The notes below the pieces were generated by a model. That model was not told where the DNA came from. It saw nothing but the letters and a program-made list of their open reading frames with translations, and did no database searches. The position numbers and the translations under genes are program-made. A DNA stretch of 43,667 bases from Verrucomicrobia bacterium ADurb.Bin006 (GTDB lineage Bacteria > Verrucomicrobiota > Verrucomicrobiia > Limisphaerales > J093), in NCBI GenBank assembly GCA_002071485.1, contig MWFF01000084.1:1-43667 (forward strand), in the 5' to 3' direction. Shown here piece after piece: positions 27,166-36,278 of the stretch. Numbering within the stretch: position 1 is the first letter of the stretch; each line of letters starts with the position of its first letter.

Positions 27166-28059
27166 ATGCTACCCAGCGACCGCAAAGCGGCTTGCCCTCA
27201 CTCCCTGTGGTTCCGCGGGGCGGACGCAGGTCCGGCGCGCGTTGCGGCCTTTACGCTGATCGAACTTCTGGTCGTCATTGCCGTCATTGCGATCCTGGCC
27301 GCCCTCCTGTTGCCGGCCTTGACCGCCGCCAAGCAAGCCGGCCTGAGCGCGCGCTGCCAGGGCAATCTTCGCCAACTCGGCCTCTCGCTGCTGATGTACA
27401 CGGAGGACTACTCGCGTTTCCCCGTTTACAACTTCGATCCCGACGCCTTCGAGCCGATGGAGTTCTGGCACGAGAAACTCACGCCTTATGTCCAGGCCCG
27501 GTGGACCAACGAGATCTACCGGTGCCCGGCCTATCGGGGTGCGACGGTGGATGGAAACGACGTGGCCACGCCCTTGGGCAGTTACGGCTACAACGCCAAC
27601 GGGACCCAATGGAGCTACAGCGAGCTGGGACTCGGCGGACGCTACTCGAAAATGGTCTGGGAAGGCGATTCGCCCGACGGCAACACGTCGCTAGTCGCCA
27701 TCACCCAATCGACCGTCAAGGTCCCCAGCGACATGATCGCGCTGGGCGATGCGCATCTGATTTGGGTGAACCCGCTCCTGCTGCGCATTCTGTATGACCT
27801 CAAGAGCCAGGAGACGTACAGCGGCATGGCCTTGATCGACATCAATTCGCGCAACAACGTTCAGGCTCCGAAGTGGCCGGGCAGTGCCGGTGTTCTCAAG
27901 GCGACTCGGCAGCGCCATCGCAACCGGTCGAATGTCCTGTTCTGCGACGGGCACGTCCAGAACATCCGGGAGGAGAAGCTCTTCGAGCGCACGGATTCCG
28001 CCCTGCGCCGCTGGAACAACGACAACGAACCCCACGCCGAGAAACTCATCAACCTTTAG
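27166..28059 (+). CDS. Prepilin-type protein with H-X9-DG signature (DUF1559-like)
   Basis: This 297-aa pseudopilin has a 27-residue basic leader, then [20 protein letters not shown] as the class III cleavage site and membrane helix. CQGNLRQLGLSLLMYTEDY follows. Near the C-terminus RHRNRSNVLFCDGHV gives a canonical H-X9-DG motif. The leader should be removed by a prepilin peptidase such as the one at 31.6 kb. The central domain (FEPMEFWHEKLTPYV, then YRCPAYRGATVDGN) has conserved aromatic and cysteine positions of this family. These proteins form large paralogous sets in planctomycetes and verrucomicrobia; no specific role is known. Confidence 0.87.
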   Translation: MLPSDRKAACPHSLWFRGADAGPARVAAFTLIELLVVIAVIAILAALLLPALTAAKQAGLSARCQGNLRQLGLSLLMYTEDYSRFPVYNFDPDAFEPMEFWHEKLTPYVQARWTNEIYRCPAYRGATVDGNDVATPLGSYGYNANGTQWSYSELGLGGRYSKMVWEGDSPDGNTSLVAITQSTVKVPSDMIALGDAHLIWVNPLLLRILYDLKSQETYSGMALIDINSRNNVQAPKWPGSAGVLKATRQRHRNRSNVLFCDGHVQNIREEKLFERTDSALRRWNNDNEPHAEKLINL

Positions 28060-28119
28060 GCTGTCGGTCCCCGTGACCACGAGAATCACATCTGCAGCCG
28101 CTGGGGCCGCCTGTCCTGT

Positions 28120-29550
28120 ATGAGCCGGTCCTTCGGGAATGCAGTGCGCGACTTCACGGCGTCGTTCGCAAGCCTGGCCCGTTTACCACGCGCTTTTTGG
28201 ATTGTCATCGGGGCGTTTGTCGTCGAGTCGAGCGCGTACTTCGGAGTTCTGACCCTGATGGCGTCTTATGTCTCGAGGGACCTTGGGTGGAGCGATGTGC
28301 GGGCGGGGTTCACCGTGAGCCTGTTCACGATGGCCGTCACGCTCTTCATGCTTGGCGCGGGCAGTTACGCCGAAGGGTTCGGACTGCGGCGGGCGATTCT
28401 GTTTGCCCTGTTGATCTGCACGGGAGGCCGGGCGCTCTACAGTCTGGCGCCGGTCTGGAGCAGCACCATCGCGGGCGGTGCCGTGCTTGTGTCGTTGCTG
28501 GCGGTTGCGGTCGGGGCGGGCATTCTGCAACCGGTCTGCTATTCCGGCGTGAAGCAATACACCGACCAGAGAACGAGTTCGATGGGCTACGCGCTGATCT
28601 ATGCGATCATGAACCTGGGGATCGTGGGGATCGGTGCCTTGTCCGCCTGGATTCGCCCGGCCGTGCAGTATCTCAAGGCGGGTGCGGGCGGCGAGGCGTT
28701 CGGGAGCCCCGTAATCGAGGCGTTGTCCGGAATCTCGATGACGGGCGTGCAGGCGGTGAATTGGGCCTGCACGGCCATCACGGGCGCGACGTTCCTGCTG
28801 TTTCTGATGCTCATGACCAGAAAGGTCGAAGCGGCCAAGATTCGGCCGGATCCGGCGGAAGCGATGCGCCGGGCGGAAGCGCAGCCCCTGGGGCAACGCC
28901 TGCGGCACTACTTCGCCGAGGGACCGTTCTCGAACAGCCGGTTCCTTTTCTTCATTTTCATGCTGCTGCCGGTGCGGACTCTTTTCGCGCACCAATGGCT
29001 GACGTTTCCCGAGTACATCCTGCGCGCGTACGACAAGGGCGTCGCCGATCGCATGGAATGGCTTGTCAATTGGATCAACCCGATGATCATCTTCATCGGC
29101 GTGCCTGTGGCCACGGCGCTCAGCCGACGCGCGGACGTCTACACCATGATGGTGGTCGGCTCGCTGGTCAGCGCCGTCCCCGCGTTCCTGCTCTGCGCGG
29201 GGCCGAATCTGACGCTTCTGATCGCCTATTTCGTGGTGTTCTCGATCGGCGAAGCCCTGTGGTCGGCCCGTTTCCTCGAGTACGCATCCGAACTGGCTCC
29301 GCCGGGGCGCGTGGCACAGTACATGGGATTGGCCCAGATTCCGTGGCTGCTCGCCAAAGGGACCACCGGCTTCTACTCCGGATATGTGTTGTCCCGCTTC
29401 TGCCCCGAAGGGGTTCCTCCGGCGGAGATGCAGACCGGGACAATGTGGCTCCTTTACGGGAGTATTGCGATGATGTCTCCGATCGGCCTTTGGCTGGCGC
29501 GCAATTGGGTGCGCGCGGGGTTGCGGACCCGTCAAATCGGCACTGCCTGA
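28120..29550 (+). CDS. MFS transporter (peptide/POT-like)
   Basis: This 476-aa integral membrane protein has about 12 hydrophobic segments. AFWIVIGAFVVESSAYFGVL starts the first. The segment SMGYALIYAIMNLGIVGIGAL resembles the F-Y-x-x-I-N-x-G-S-L motif of proton-dependent oligopeptide transporters. A long cytoplasmic loop rich in Arg, Ala and Glu (around 230-265) separates the two halves. It follows the pseudopilin gene by 60 bp and precedes a binding lipoprotein by 68 bp on the same strand. The substrate is unknown; peptide uptake is only a possibility. Confidence 0.85.
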   Translation: MSRSFGNAVRDFTASFASLARLPRAFWIVIGAFVVESSAYFGVLTLMASYVSRDLGWSDVRAGFTVSLFTMAVTLFMLGAGSYAEGFGLRRAILFALLICTGGRALYSLAPVWSSTIAGGAVLVSLLAVAVGAGILQPVCYSGVKQYTDQRTSSMGYALIYAIMNLGIVGIGALSAWIRPAVQYLKAGAGGEAFGSPVIEALSGISMTGVQAVNWACTAITGATFLLFLMLMTRKVEAAKIRPDPAEAMRRAEAQPLGQRLRHYFAEGPFSNSRFLFFIFMLLPVRTLFAHQWLTFPEYILRAYDKGVADRMEWLVNWINPMIIFIGVPVATALSRRADVYTMMVVGSLVSAVPAFLLCAGPNLTLLIAYFVVFSIGEALWSARFLEYASELAPPGRVAQYMGLAQIPWLLAKGTTGFYSGYVLSRFCPEGVPPAEMQTGTMWLLYGSIAMMSPIGLWLARNWVRAGLRTRQIGTA

Positions 29551-29618
29551 ACCCAAGGCGAACAATGGGACGCGGCTCTTGCGTCAGCGCCGTGTCGCCC
29601 GTACTCTGGGCCAGCGTC

Positions 29619-30572
29619 ATGAACAGGACCGAGCCAAAGATCGGGAGAACTCGAGCGTTTGAGTGGAAGCTGCCGGCATGGATCGTGGCCGCCTATGCAC
29701 TGGCCGGGTGCTCGCATCATCCGCATCCCCAGGCCGTGGTCTACGCCGCACAGGACCAGGTCTACTCGGAGCCCATCCTGCGGGAATTCGAGAGGCGGAC
29801 GGGCATCCGTGTGCGCGCCGTGTACGACAGCGAAGCGGTCAAGACGGTCGGCCTGGCCAACCGCCTCCTGGCCGAGAAGAATCATCCGCAGGCAGATCTC
29901 TTCTGGGGCAACGAGGAACTCCGAACGCGCCAGTTGGCGGCTCAGGGAGTGTTTCGGGAAACCAACGGTGTTGCCACCTTCGGACATCGGACTCGGCGCA
30001 TCGTGATCAACACGAACCGCCTTGCCCTGGCGGATGCGCCACGGTCATTGACGGAACTCACCAACCCCGTCTGGCGCGGCAAGGTGGCGCTGGGCTACCC
30101 GCTGTTTGGAACGACGGCAACGCATTTCCTCGCGTTGCGTCAGCACTGGGGCGCCGGCCCGTGGGAGGCTTGGTGCCGCGCCCTTCAGGCGAACGAGGCG
30201 TTTGTTGTGGACGGCAATTCCGTGGTCGTGAAGTTTGTTGGGCGCGGCGAGGCCTGGATCGGGCTGACCGACTCGGACGACATTGCCGCAGGCCAGCGCG
30301 AGGGCTATCCCATTGTCGCACTGCCGACGGGCCCCGACACGTTGTTCATTCCCAACACGGTCGGGGTGATTCGGGGAGGGCCGCACCCGGTCGAAGCCGA
30401 TAGGCTTCTCGAATACCTGCAAAGCCCCGAGGCCCTCACGCGATTGGTCGAGGTCAATGCCCTCGAAGGCACACAGATCGAGCGGGGGACGGGCTTGACC
30501 GTGGACTGGGATGCGCTGCTGGGGGAACTCGAAGCCGGAACTCAAACACTGCGTGGTCTGTTCCTCCGCTAG
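29619..30572 (+). CDS. Extracellular solute-binding lipoprotein (Fe3+/AfuA-like type), orphan
   Basis: This 317-aa protein has a lipobox (ALAGC) after a hydrophobic helix. It is followed by VVYAAQDQVYSEPILREFERRTGIRV, the start of class II periplasmic binding proteins for iron or similar ligands. PQADLFWGNEELRTRQL, WRGKVALGYPLFGTTATHF, AWIGLTDSDDIAAGQREGYP and FIPNTVGVIRGGPHP fit the same fold. Such proteins hand ligand to an ABC permease, but no permease or ATPase gene lies nearby. The start at 29619 is chosen for the leader; an in-frame ATG at 29565 would add 18 residues. It could scavenge ligand with a distant transporter or serve a sensory role. Confidence 0.82.
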   Translation: MNRTEPKIGRTRAFEWKLPAWIVAAYALAGCSHHPHPQAVVYAAQDQVYSEPILREFERRTGIRVRAVYDSEAVKTVGLANRLLAEKNHPQADLFWGNEELRTRQLAAQGVFRETNGVATFGHRTRRIVINTNRLALADAPRSLTELTNPVWRGKVALGYPLFGTTATHFLALRQHWGAGPWEAWCRALQANEAFVVDGNSVVVKFVGRGEAWIGLTDSDDIAAGQREGYPIVALPTGPDTLFIPNTVGVIRGGPHPVEADRLLEYLQSPEALTRLVEVNALEGTQIERGTGLTVDWDALLGELEAGTQTLRGLFLR

Positions 30573-30642
30573 TTGACAGAGTCGGGTGGAGGGTGGCGAA
30601 GGCGCTTGGCAAAAGGGGCGGCTCTGCGCTATCAACCTGCGC

Positions 30643-31572
30643 GTGTCCGAGGCCCGACAACCGCCCATAAACGCCAGCACGCGTCTCTGCGCCGTGTACG
30701 GGCATCCCATTGCCCACTCGGCGTCGCCCCCGATGCAGAATGCCGGATTCGCGGCGCTGAGATTGAACTGGCAGTACCTCGCCTTCGATGTGCGCCCGGA
30801 GGATCTGGGCGCCGCAATCAGCGGGGCGCGCACGATGGGCTTCATCGGGCTGAACCTGACCGTTCCGCACAAGTTGCTGGCGATGGAGTTGGTTCATTGC
30901 CTGGATGCGTCAGCGCGCTCCTGGGGCGCCGTCAACACCATCCGATTCGAGGCCCAAGACGCCGACGGAGCGTGGCAGCCTGTCGGGAGCTTCGCGGAAC
31001 CGCCGACACCCCCCGTCCGCGCGCAGGGCTTCAACACGGATGCCGATGCCATCACCCGCGCTTTGCGGGAAGACCTGGGATTCGAGCCGCGCGGCGCCAG
31101 TGTGCTTGTGCTCGGGGCCGGCGGCGCGGGGCGCACCGCGGCGTTGAAACTGGCCCACGACGGCGTGTCGCGCCTGTTCCTGGTGAATCGGACGATGGCG
31201 AAGGCTGAGCAGGCAAGAAACGAAGTCCTCCGACACTGGCCGCGCGTGGCGGTGGCGCTCGGCTATCCAGAGGCGGGGGTCGACTTGATCCTGAACGCGA
31301 CTTCACTCGGTCTGAGGGCCGGCGATGCATTGCCTCTCGACACGCGGCAATTCCCGTTGCGCCGTGCACGGTCGGTCTACGACATGATCTATCGCCCCGC
31401 GGAGACCCCGCTGTTGGCGGCGGCGAGGGCGTCCGGTTGCCGAGTCGCCAACGGCCTGGGCATGTTGCTCCATCAAGGCACCCGATCACTCGAGATCTGG
31501 ACGGGCCGGCCGGCGCCGGTCGAGGCGATGCGTCGGGCTCTCGAGCAGAGTCTGGATCGCACCGATGACTGA
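30643..31572 (+). CDS. aroE: Shikimate dehydrogenase
   Basis: This protein of about 309 aa reduces 3-dehydroshikimate to shikimate with NADPH in aromatic amino acid synthesis. The substrate site shows GHPIAHSASPPMQNAGF and GLNLTVPHK with the catalytic Lys. SWGAVNTIRF, GFNTDADAI, the NADP loop LGAGGAGRTAAL, LVNRT and the C-terminal NGLGMLLHQGTRSLEIW complete the family pattern. It is about 30 residues longer than E. coli AroE, partly from an insert before GFNTD (EAQDADGAWQPVGSFAEPP). No ATG precedes the conserved region; GTG 30643 is my choice and GTG 30586 is an alternative. Its end overlaps the prepilin peptidase start by eight bases. Confidence 0.92.
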   Translation: MSEARQPPINASTRLCAVYGHPIAHSASPPMQNAGFAALRLNWQYLAFDVRPEDLGAAISGARTMGFIGLNLTVPHKLLAMELVHCLDASARSWGAVNTIRFEAQDADGAWQPVGSFAEPPTPPVRAQGFNTDADAITRALREDLGFEPRGASVLVLGAGGAGRTAALKLAHDGVSRLFLVNRTMAKAEQARNEVLRHWPRVAVALGYPEAGVDLILNATSLGLRAGDALPLDTRQFPLRRARSVYDMIYRPAETPLLAAARASGCRVANGLGMLLHQGTRSLEIWTGRPAPVEAMRRALEQSLDRTDD

Positions 31573-32659
31573 CCCCGCGCGTTGGGCGGCGCTGCCCTTT
31601 CACTTCTGGTCAGTCGTCTTCTTCTGCCTGGGGAGCATCGTGGGCAGTTTCCTAAATGTCTGTGTGTATCGGATGCCGCGGGGCGAAAGCCTTGTGTCGC
31701 CTCCCTCGCACTGCCCTCATTGCCAAGCGCGCATCCCGTGGCGCAGCAACATCCCGCTGGCGAGCTGGCTCCGGCAGCGCGGACGCTGCCGGGCGTGTGG
31801 CGCTGCCATATCGGTTCGCTATCCGATGATCGAGCTGCTGACGGCCCTGCTGTTCCTCGGCTGCTGGCTGCGCTATGGCGAGGTGTCGATGGGCCTGCCC
31901 TTGGTTTATTGCCTGTTCGTGGCCGGACTGGTGGTCGCCGCGTTTATCGACCTCGAGCATTACATCATCCCGGATGCCATCACCCTGGGCGGAATCGGCG
32001 CCGGTTTTGTCTGTTCCATGATCGTGCCGGCATTGCATCGGGAGGCAGTCTTGGTGGACGCCTTGCGGCGCTGCCTGGTCGGGGTTGCCCTGGGCGGCGG
32101 CCTGATCTATGCCGTCATGCGCCTGGGCAAACTGCTGTTCGGACGCCACCGACTCAAGCTGGCGCGCGGCACGCGAATCTACTTCAGCGAAGAGGATCTT
32201 GTGCTGCCGGACAGACTGATTCCGTACGCCGAAGTCCTGTATCGGCGCACGGACGCGATCGTGCTCGAGGCGCGCGAGGTGGAACTTGCGGACCGATGCT
32301 ACTGGAACGTGCGGGTGCGATTGACGCGCGACGCGCTCCAAATCGGCGACACGACGCATCGCCCGGAAGATGTGCCGTGTCTCGAGGTGGTCACCGATGC
32401 CGTGGTGATTCCGCGTGAGGCCATGGGACTGGGCGACGTGAAGTTCATGGCCGCCATCGGCGCCTTTCTAGGCTGGGCGGGCGTTCTGTTCTCCGTGATG
32501 GCCAGCGCGCTCCTCGGGTCAATCGTCGGATTGACCCTCATCGCACTGCATCGTCATGCGCGGGCCAAGCCGATTCCTTACGGGCCATATTTGGCTCTGG
32601 CGGCGGCGCTCTGGGTCTTTGTCGGGGATCGAATTGCGATGTGGTGGCTGAGGATGTAG
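31565..32659 (+). CDS. Prepilin leader peptidase/N-methyltransferase (A24 family)
   Basis: This 364-aa membrane enzyme cleaves type IV prepilin-like leaders and methylates the new N-terminus. The N-terminal domain has LGSIVGSFLNVCVYRMPRGE and two zinc knuckles (CPHC 50-53, CRAC 75-78). The two catalytic aspartates are Asp129 in FIDLEHYIIPD and Asp291 in GLGDVKFMA. Between the helices around 193 and 287 lies a soluble insert of about 90 residues (YFSEEDLVLPDRLIPYAEVLY onward) that standard PilD lacks. The gene starts inside the end of aroE. The three pseudopilins at 5.4, 27.2 and 36.3 kb are natural substrates. Confidence 0.92.
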   Translation: MTDPARWAALPFHFWSVVFFCLGSIVGSFLNVCVYRMPRGESLVSPPSHCPHCQARIPWRSNIPLASWLRQRGRCRACGAAISVRYPMIELLTALLFLGCWLRYGEVSMGLPLVYCLFVAGLVVAAFIDLEHYIIPDAITLGGIGAGFVCSMIVPALHREAVLVDALRRCLVGVALGGGLIYAVMRLGKLLFGRHRLKLARGTRIYFSEEDLVLPDRLIPYAEVLYRRTDAIVLEAREVELADRCYWNVRVRLTRDALQIGDTTHRPEDVPCLEVVTDAVVIPREAMGLGDVKFMAAIGAFLGWAGVLFSVMASALLGSIVGLTLIALHRHARAKPIPYGPYLALAAALWVFVGDRIAMWWLRM

Positions 32660-32788
32660 AACGCCAACGCGCGCTTTGCGCGGCGGATGAGCGGGACGGT
32701 GTCGTGCATGCAAGTGATCCCTCAGTACATCACGGAGTCTTCGGCTTCGCGGTGGTCGCCCATTGATGAAACATGAGGGCCAGGTGGT

Positions 32789-35700
32789 TCAGAATGAGGC
32801 GTTGATCTCCCAATACGTGGCCTCGGTGGGGAGGACGATCATCTGGCGTTCGGCCAGGATTTGCGCCGGTCGTCCATTGACCTGAGCAGCCCGCAGCGGC
32901 TTGGCATCCGGATGCCGCACGCGCAAGAGAACGCCGCCGGGCTTGACCGTCGGAGCGATCGCGACAGTGGCTGTGACGGCATCGGAGGCGGCGTGCGAAA
33001 CGACCTCGAGGGTCAGGCTGCCGAAGTAGGTTGCCGCGCGATCGATGTGAATGCGCTGGCCGTCGCGCATCCAGGCTCGAGGCACGCCCAGCCCCAGTTC
33101 GAGGGTGTTTCCCCGTTCGAAGACGAGCATCTGCCTCATCCATTGGATGAACTTGCATTCGTCCGGAGTCTTGTAGAGCGGACCGCCCCCGGTTCCGAGC
33201 TGCGGCACCCACTCGGCGAAGCAGGATACGTCCGGATACAGGCTTGCGCAGGCGGTGTTGTAGAACGCCCGGAGAAAGTTCGCCACCTCGTCGCGTTGGA
33301 GGTAGACGAGCGCCAGATCGAGCAGATTGGGCTGCAGGGTGAATCCGCCGAGGTTGAAGAAGTCCCGGCGTGGTTCGGCAAGGCCGTAGCCGGATTCCTG
33401 GCTAAGAAACAGGTTGTCTTCGAGGTCCTGGATCATCCAGTTCACAAACGGATGATGCGGATCGCACACTCGCCCGTTCACCAGGTGCAGCGCCGGATAC
33501 AGCGCCTCACGAATCCACCCCTCCTTCAGATGAGTCAGCGCATAGGCCCGTGGAGGCACGAAAGGCACAAAGTTGCCGTCCCGCAGCCGCACGACCGGCG
33601 ATGTGGCGACCGATTCCTCGATGCTGGCGCGAATGTCCTGACGGAACTCGGCTGTGTCCCGCTCGAGCCGCGCTGCGACCGCGACAACATGCTGCCACCA
33701 TTCCTCGCTCAAGCTCCCTGGTCCCTTGGCAAGCGCACGGTCCGGGGAAGCGGCCATATCGCGCAAAGCCGAAAGCGCGTCCACCAGCGTCTGCATCCCG
33801 AGATGGTAATAGGCATCCGTGGCATAGAAATACTGATACTCCTCGACGTCTTCGAGTTGGCCCGCGGGCGCGAGGCCGAACTCGACCCGGCGTGAACCGT
33901 CCGGGTTGTGCTGTCGGGTGGCTTGACGCTCACGCGTAATCCAGTCCGCCGCCAGGACGAGCTGCGGCATCACTTGAATGAGGTAATTGGTATTGCGGGT
34001 CCAGAAGAAGTGCTCGGCCAGGGCCCAAAGCGCCCAGCCGTGGTGCATGTTGTAGCCCTGTGCGGTGTAGGGGTCCGGCTCGCTGGGGTGTGCTGCATAG
34101 AAGACGCCCTCGCACGTCTTGAAATTGCCGGGCAGACTCTTCACGCTCTGGTTGGCCAGGAAGGGCACCAGGAGGCGCAGGGCTTCAAGAGGCTCGCTGC
34201 GCATCTCGAGCGATCGGGCCACCATCGCCGTTTCGTTCAGGAAGTTCGCATAGACATGAGTCGCCGCCCCGTGCTGATAGCGGCCCGTGGCCGGGTCCAG
34301 ATCGGTGGAAATCAACACGTGCCACAAGTTGGCTTTGAAGAAGTCGTTCAGGAACCGATCCGGCACATCGTAGGTCATGCCCTGGGCGGCACGTTCCTTC
34401 CAAAACCGGACCACGGCTGCGTGCAGCGTGTCGAACGAGAGGCCCTTCAGGGCGATTGCCTCACGCGGAGTCAGCAATTCGACATACGGCGCAAAAAAGT
34501 CGACCGCATGGCTTTGCCCCGGGGCAAGGTCGACCCGGTACCGTAGCGCCTCGCGGGGCTGTCCGGAACCGGCGCGGGCTGGGTGATAGCTCCCGGCGCG
34601 ACCGGGTTCGAGCACGGCCAATTCGAGGTCCCCACGGCCACGAAGGTCAAAACGTCCGCGAACGGGAACGACGCCCGCCTGGTCGACCCGATTCGAGTGA
34701 GGCCGGAGAAAGACGGCGTGATCGAGGCCGAGCTGCAGGGGATCGGTCCGGCTCAGTTCCAGCCACAGACACGCGGTTCGAGGTTGTTCGGACCGGTTAC
34801 TGAGCTCGAAGCGAGCCGCCAGCACAACGGTCTCGGTGCCGACCGGACTTATCGTTGCACCAATTGGCTCGACCAAAGGCGCCGCAAGACAGGTCTGGAT
34901 GACACGCAGGTGATCCTCCTCCCATTCGTGTCGCACGACCGGCAGCCAGCCCTCTTCGAGGCTCCGCACGACAGGCGGTTGGTCGCGCGGGCCCATCGCC
35001 GGATGTTCGCCAACCGCAAAGTCGTACACCAGCGCCTGGTCAGGCCATCGACGGGCTTCGGCGTCCGGCCCGGGTGAGCGCAGGCTGTCGCGGCGCATCT
35101 GGATTTGCCCTAGAGGCAACAGCGCCACTTCCTGTCGCAAGCCCGGCACACCGAGAAAAAGGTACGGCGGAGGCTTCGCGGGCATCGCCCCGCTCACCTG
35201 TTCAAAGCTCTGCTCGGGACGGCGCGCGACCTGTTCGACCACCGTGCCCTCGGTCCAAACCTCGCCCGACGGTCCTGGCCATGTCGCGTGGGTGAAACCC
35301 CTGTCGGCATCGCTGACGAACACGCCGATGTCACGCACCAACAATCCGCCCTCGCGCAAGACGTCGTCGATGAACACCGCAAAACTGCGCGTCTCGCCGC
35401 TCCGAAACAAAAGGTGGCCGCGGTCCGGACTCAAACGGTCCGGAGCATCGGCATACACGACCTCGACCAATGCTGCGTCCGTGCCCTGGCGCTCCGTGCC
35501 GATCACCCGCCCATTGCGCGCCTCGAAACGCGGCGCCCACTGGCCCGGCGTCACCGTCCGAACACCCCACTCGAACCGCAGCCGCGCACGGCGTTCGACG
35601 GCGTCCGAATACACTCCGACCTTGCGCACGGCCAGGGGCTCGGCCGCAAGCAGGCGCAGCTTATGGGTGAGTCTCCGGACCGCGCCCTCGTTCGAGATTC

Positions 35701-36190
35701 CGGGCGCCTCGGACTGCATGAGGGGAGCAAAATCGATCCTGGCTTCCGTCTGATCGACCGTCATCGAGGCCTTGACGGTTGTCCAATCGCCGTTGAAAGG
35801 GTCGTCCAGCTTCATCCATCCGCCAGAACCGTTGTCAGGCCAGACCCGATGCCACCACTGGACGGTCACGGGCGCCGGATTGGTTGGCGGGGAATCGAAG
35901 AGAATCCGGACCGCGCGCACAGGCCGCGGGTGATCCCACTCGCATTCCAGGGCGGTCCCCCTGGCCAGCACCACGGTCGTTGCGTTCGTCTCGGAGGCCA
36001 GGCAATCGGCATTGACCCGACGCGATGCATCGGCCGTATCCGTCACGCTCATCCGGCCGAAGGCAGCCAGGTTTGACCGAGGAGCTTCGGATTCGGTCGC
36101 CGGGGCAGGCAGCACGAGCAGAATCGCGGTCAAGACCGCGACCACCACCCGGTCAACAGCGCACATGGTTCTTCGCACAGATGCACCCAT
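32789..36190 (-). CDS. Large exported (alpha/alpha)6-toroid glycosidase-like protein
   Basis: This 1133-aa protein has a signal peptide (basic N-terminus, VVVAVLTAILLVLPAPATE). The first ~170 residues resemble a discoidin-like carbohydrate-binding module (ALECEWDHPRPVRAVRILF). A beta-sandwich region follows up to about 600. The C-terminal ~450 residues look like a six-hairpin glycosidase: YDVPDRFLNDFFKANLWHVL, YQHGAATHVYANFLNETAMV, YNMHHGWALWALAEHFFW, QYFYATDAYYHLGMQTLVDA and LKEGWIREALYPALHLV. I cannot assign a CAZy family or name catalytic residues. It is monocistronic and divergent from the third pseudopilin. A short hairpin (around 32664-32680) lies in the gap after the prepilin peptidase. 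Confidence 0.8.
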   Translation of the reverse strand: MGASVRRTMCAVDRVVVAVLTAILLVLPAPATESEAPRSNLAAFGRMSVTDTADASRRVNADCLASETNATTVVLARGTALECEWDHPRPVRAVRILFDSPPTNPAPVTVQWWHRVWPDNGSGGWMKLDDPFNGDWTTVKASMTVDQTEARIDFAPLMQSEAPGISNEGAVRRLTHKLRLLAAEPLAVRKVGVYSDAVERRARLRFEWGVRTVTPGQWAPRFEARNGRVIGTERQGTDAALVEVVYADAPDRLSPDRGHLLFRSGETRSFAVFIDDVLREGGLLVRDIGVFVSDADRGFTHATWPGPSGEVWTEGTVVEQVARRPEQSFEQVSGAMPAKPPPYLFLGVPGLRQEVALLPLGQIQMRRDSLRSPGPDAEARRWPDQALVYDFAVGEHPAMGPRDQPPVVRSLEEGWLPVVRHEWEEDHLRVIQTCLAAPLVEPIGATISPVGTETVVLAARFELSNRSEQPRTACLWLELSRTDPLQLGLDHAVFLRPHSNRVDQAGVVPVRGRFDLRGRGDLELAVLEPGRAGSYHPARAGSGQPREALRYRVDLAPGQSHAVDFFAPYVELLTPREAIALKGLSFDTLHAAVVRFWKERAAQGMTYDVPDRFLNDFFKANLWHVLISTDLDPATGRYQHGAATHVYANFLNETAMVARSLEMRSEPLEALRLLVPFLANQSVKSLPGNFKTCEGVFYAAHPSEPDPYTAQGYNMHHGWALWALAEHFFWTRNTNYLIQVMPQLVLAADWITRERQATRQHNPDGSRRVEFGLAPAGQLEDVEEYQYFYATDAYYHLGMQTLVDALSALRDMAASPDRALAKGPGSLSEEWWQHVVAVAARLERDTAEFRQDIRASIEESVATSPVVRLRDGNFVPFVPPRAYALTHLKEGWIREALYPALHLVNGRVCDPHHPFVNWMIQDLEDNLFLSQESGYGLAEPRRDFFNLGGFTLQPNLLDLALVYLQRDEVANFLRAFYNTACASLYPDVSCFAEWVPQLGTGGGPLYKTPDECKFIQWMRQMLVFERGNTLELGLGVPRAWMRDGQRIHIDRAATYFGSLTLEVVSHAASDAVTATVAIAPTVKPGGVLLRVRHPDAKPLRAAQVNGRPAQILAERQMIVLPTEATYWEINASF

Positions 36191-36278
36191 ACCGAATCAT
36201 GCGGAGAAAATCCAGACGAAGCCTCGACTCGACGCTCGAAGTCCAGCTTGACGTCACCCCGAAGTTGTTTAATTTGCA

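Noticed and set aside
28197..29564. Upstream extension of the binding-lipoprotein frame through the MFS gene
   Set aside because: The extension is a shadow of the MFS gene. The lipoprotein leader at 29619 defines the real start.
32664..32680. Intrinsic terminator after the prepilin peptidase
   Set aside because: The small GC hairpin lacks a following T-run, so a terminator cannot be supported.
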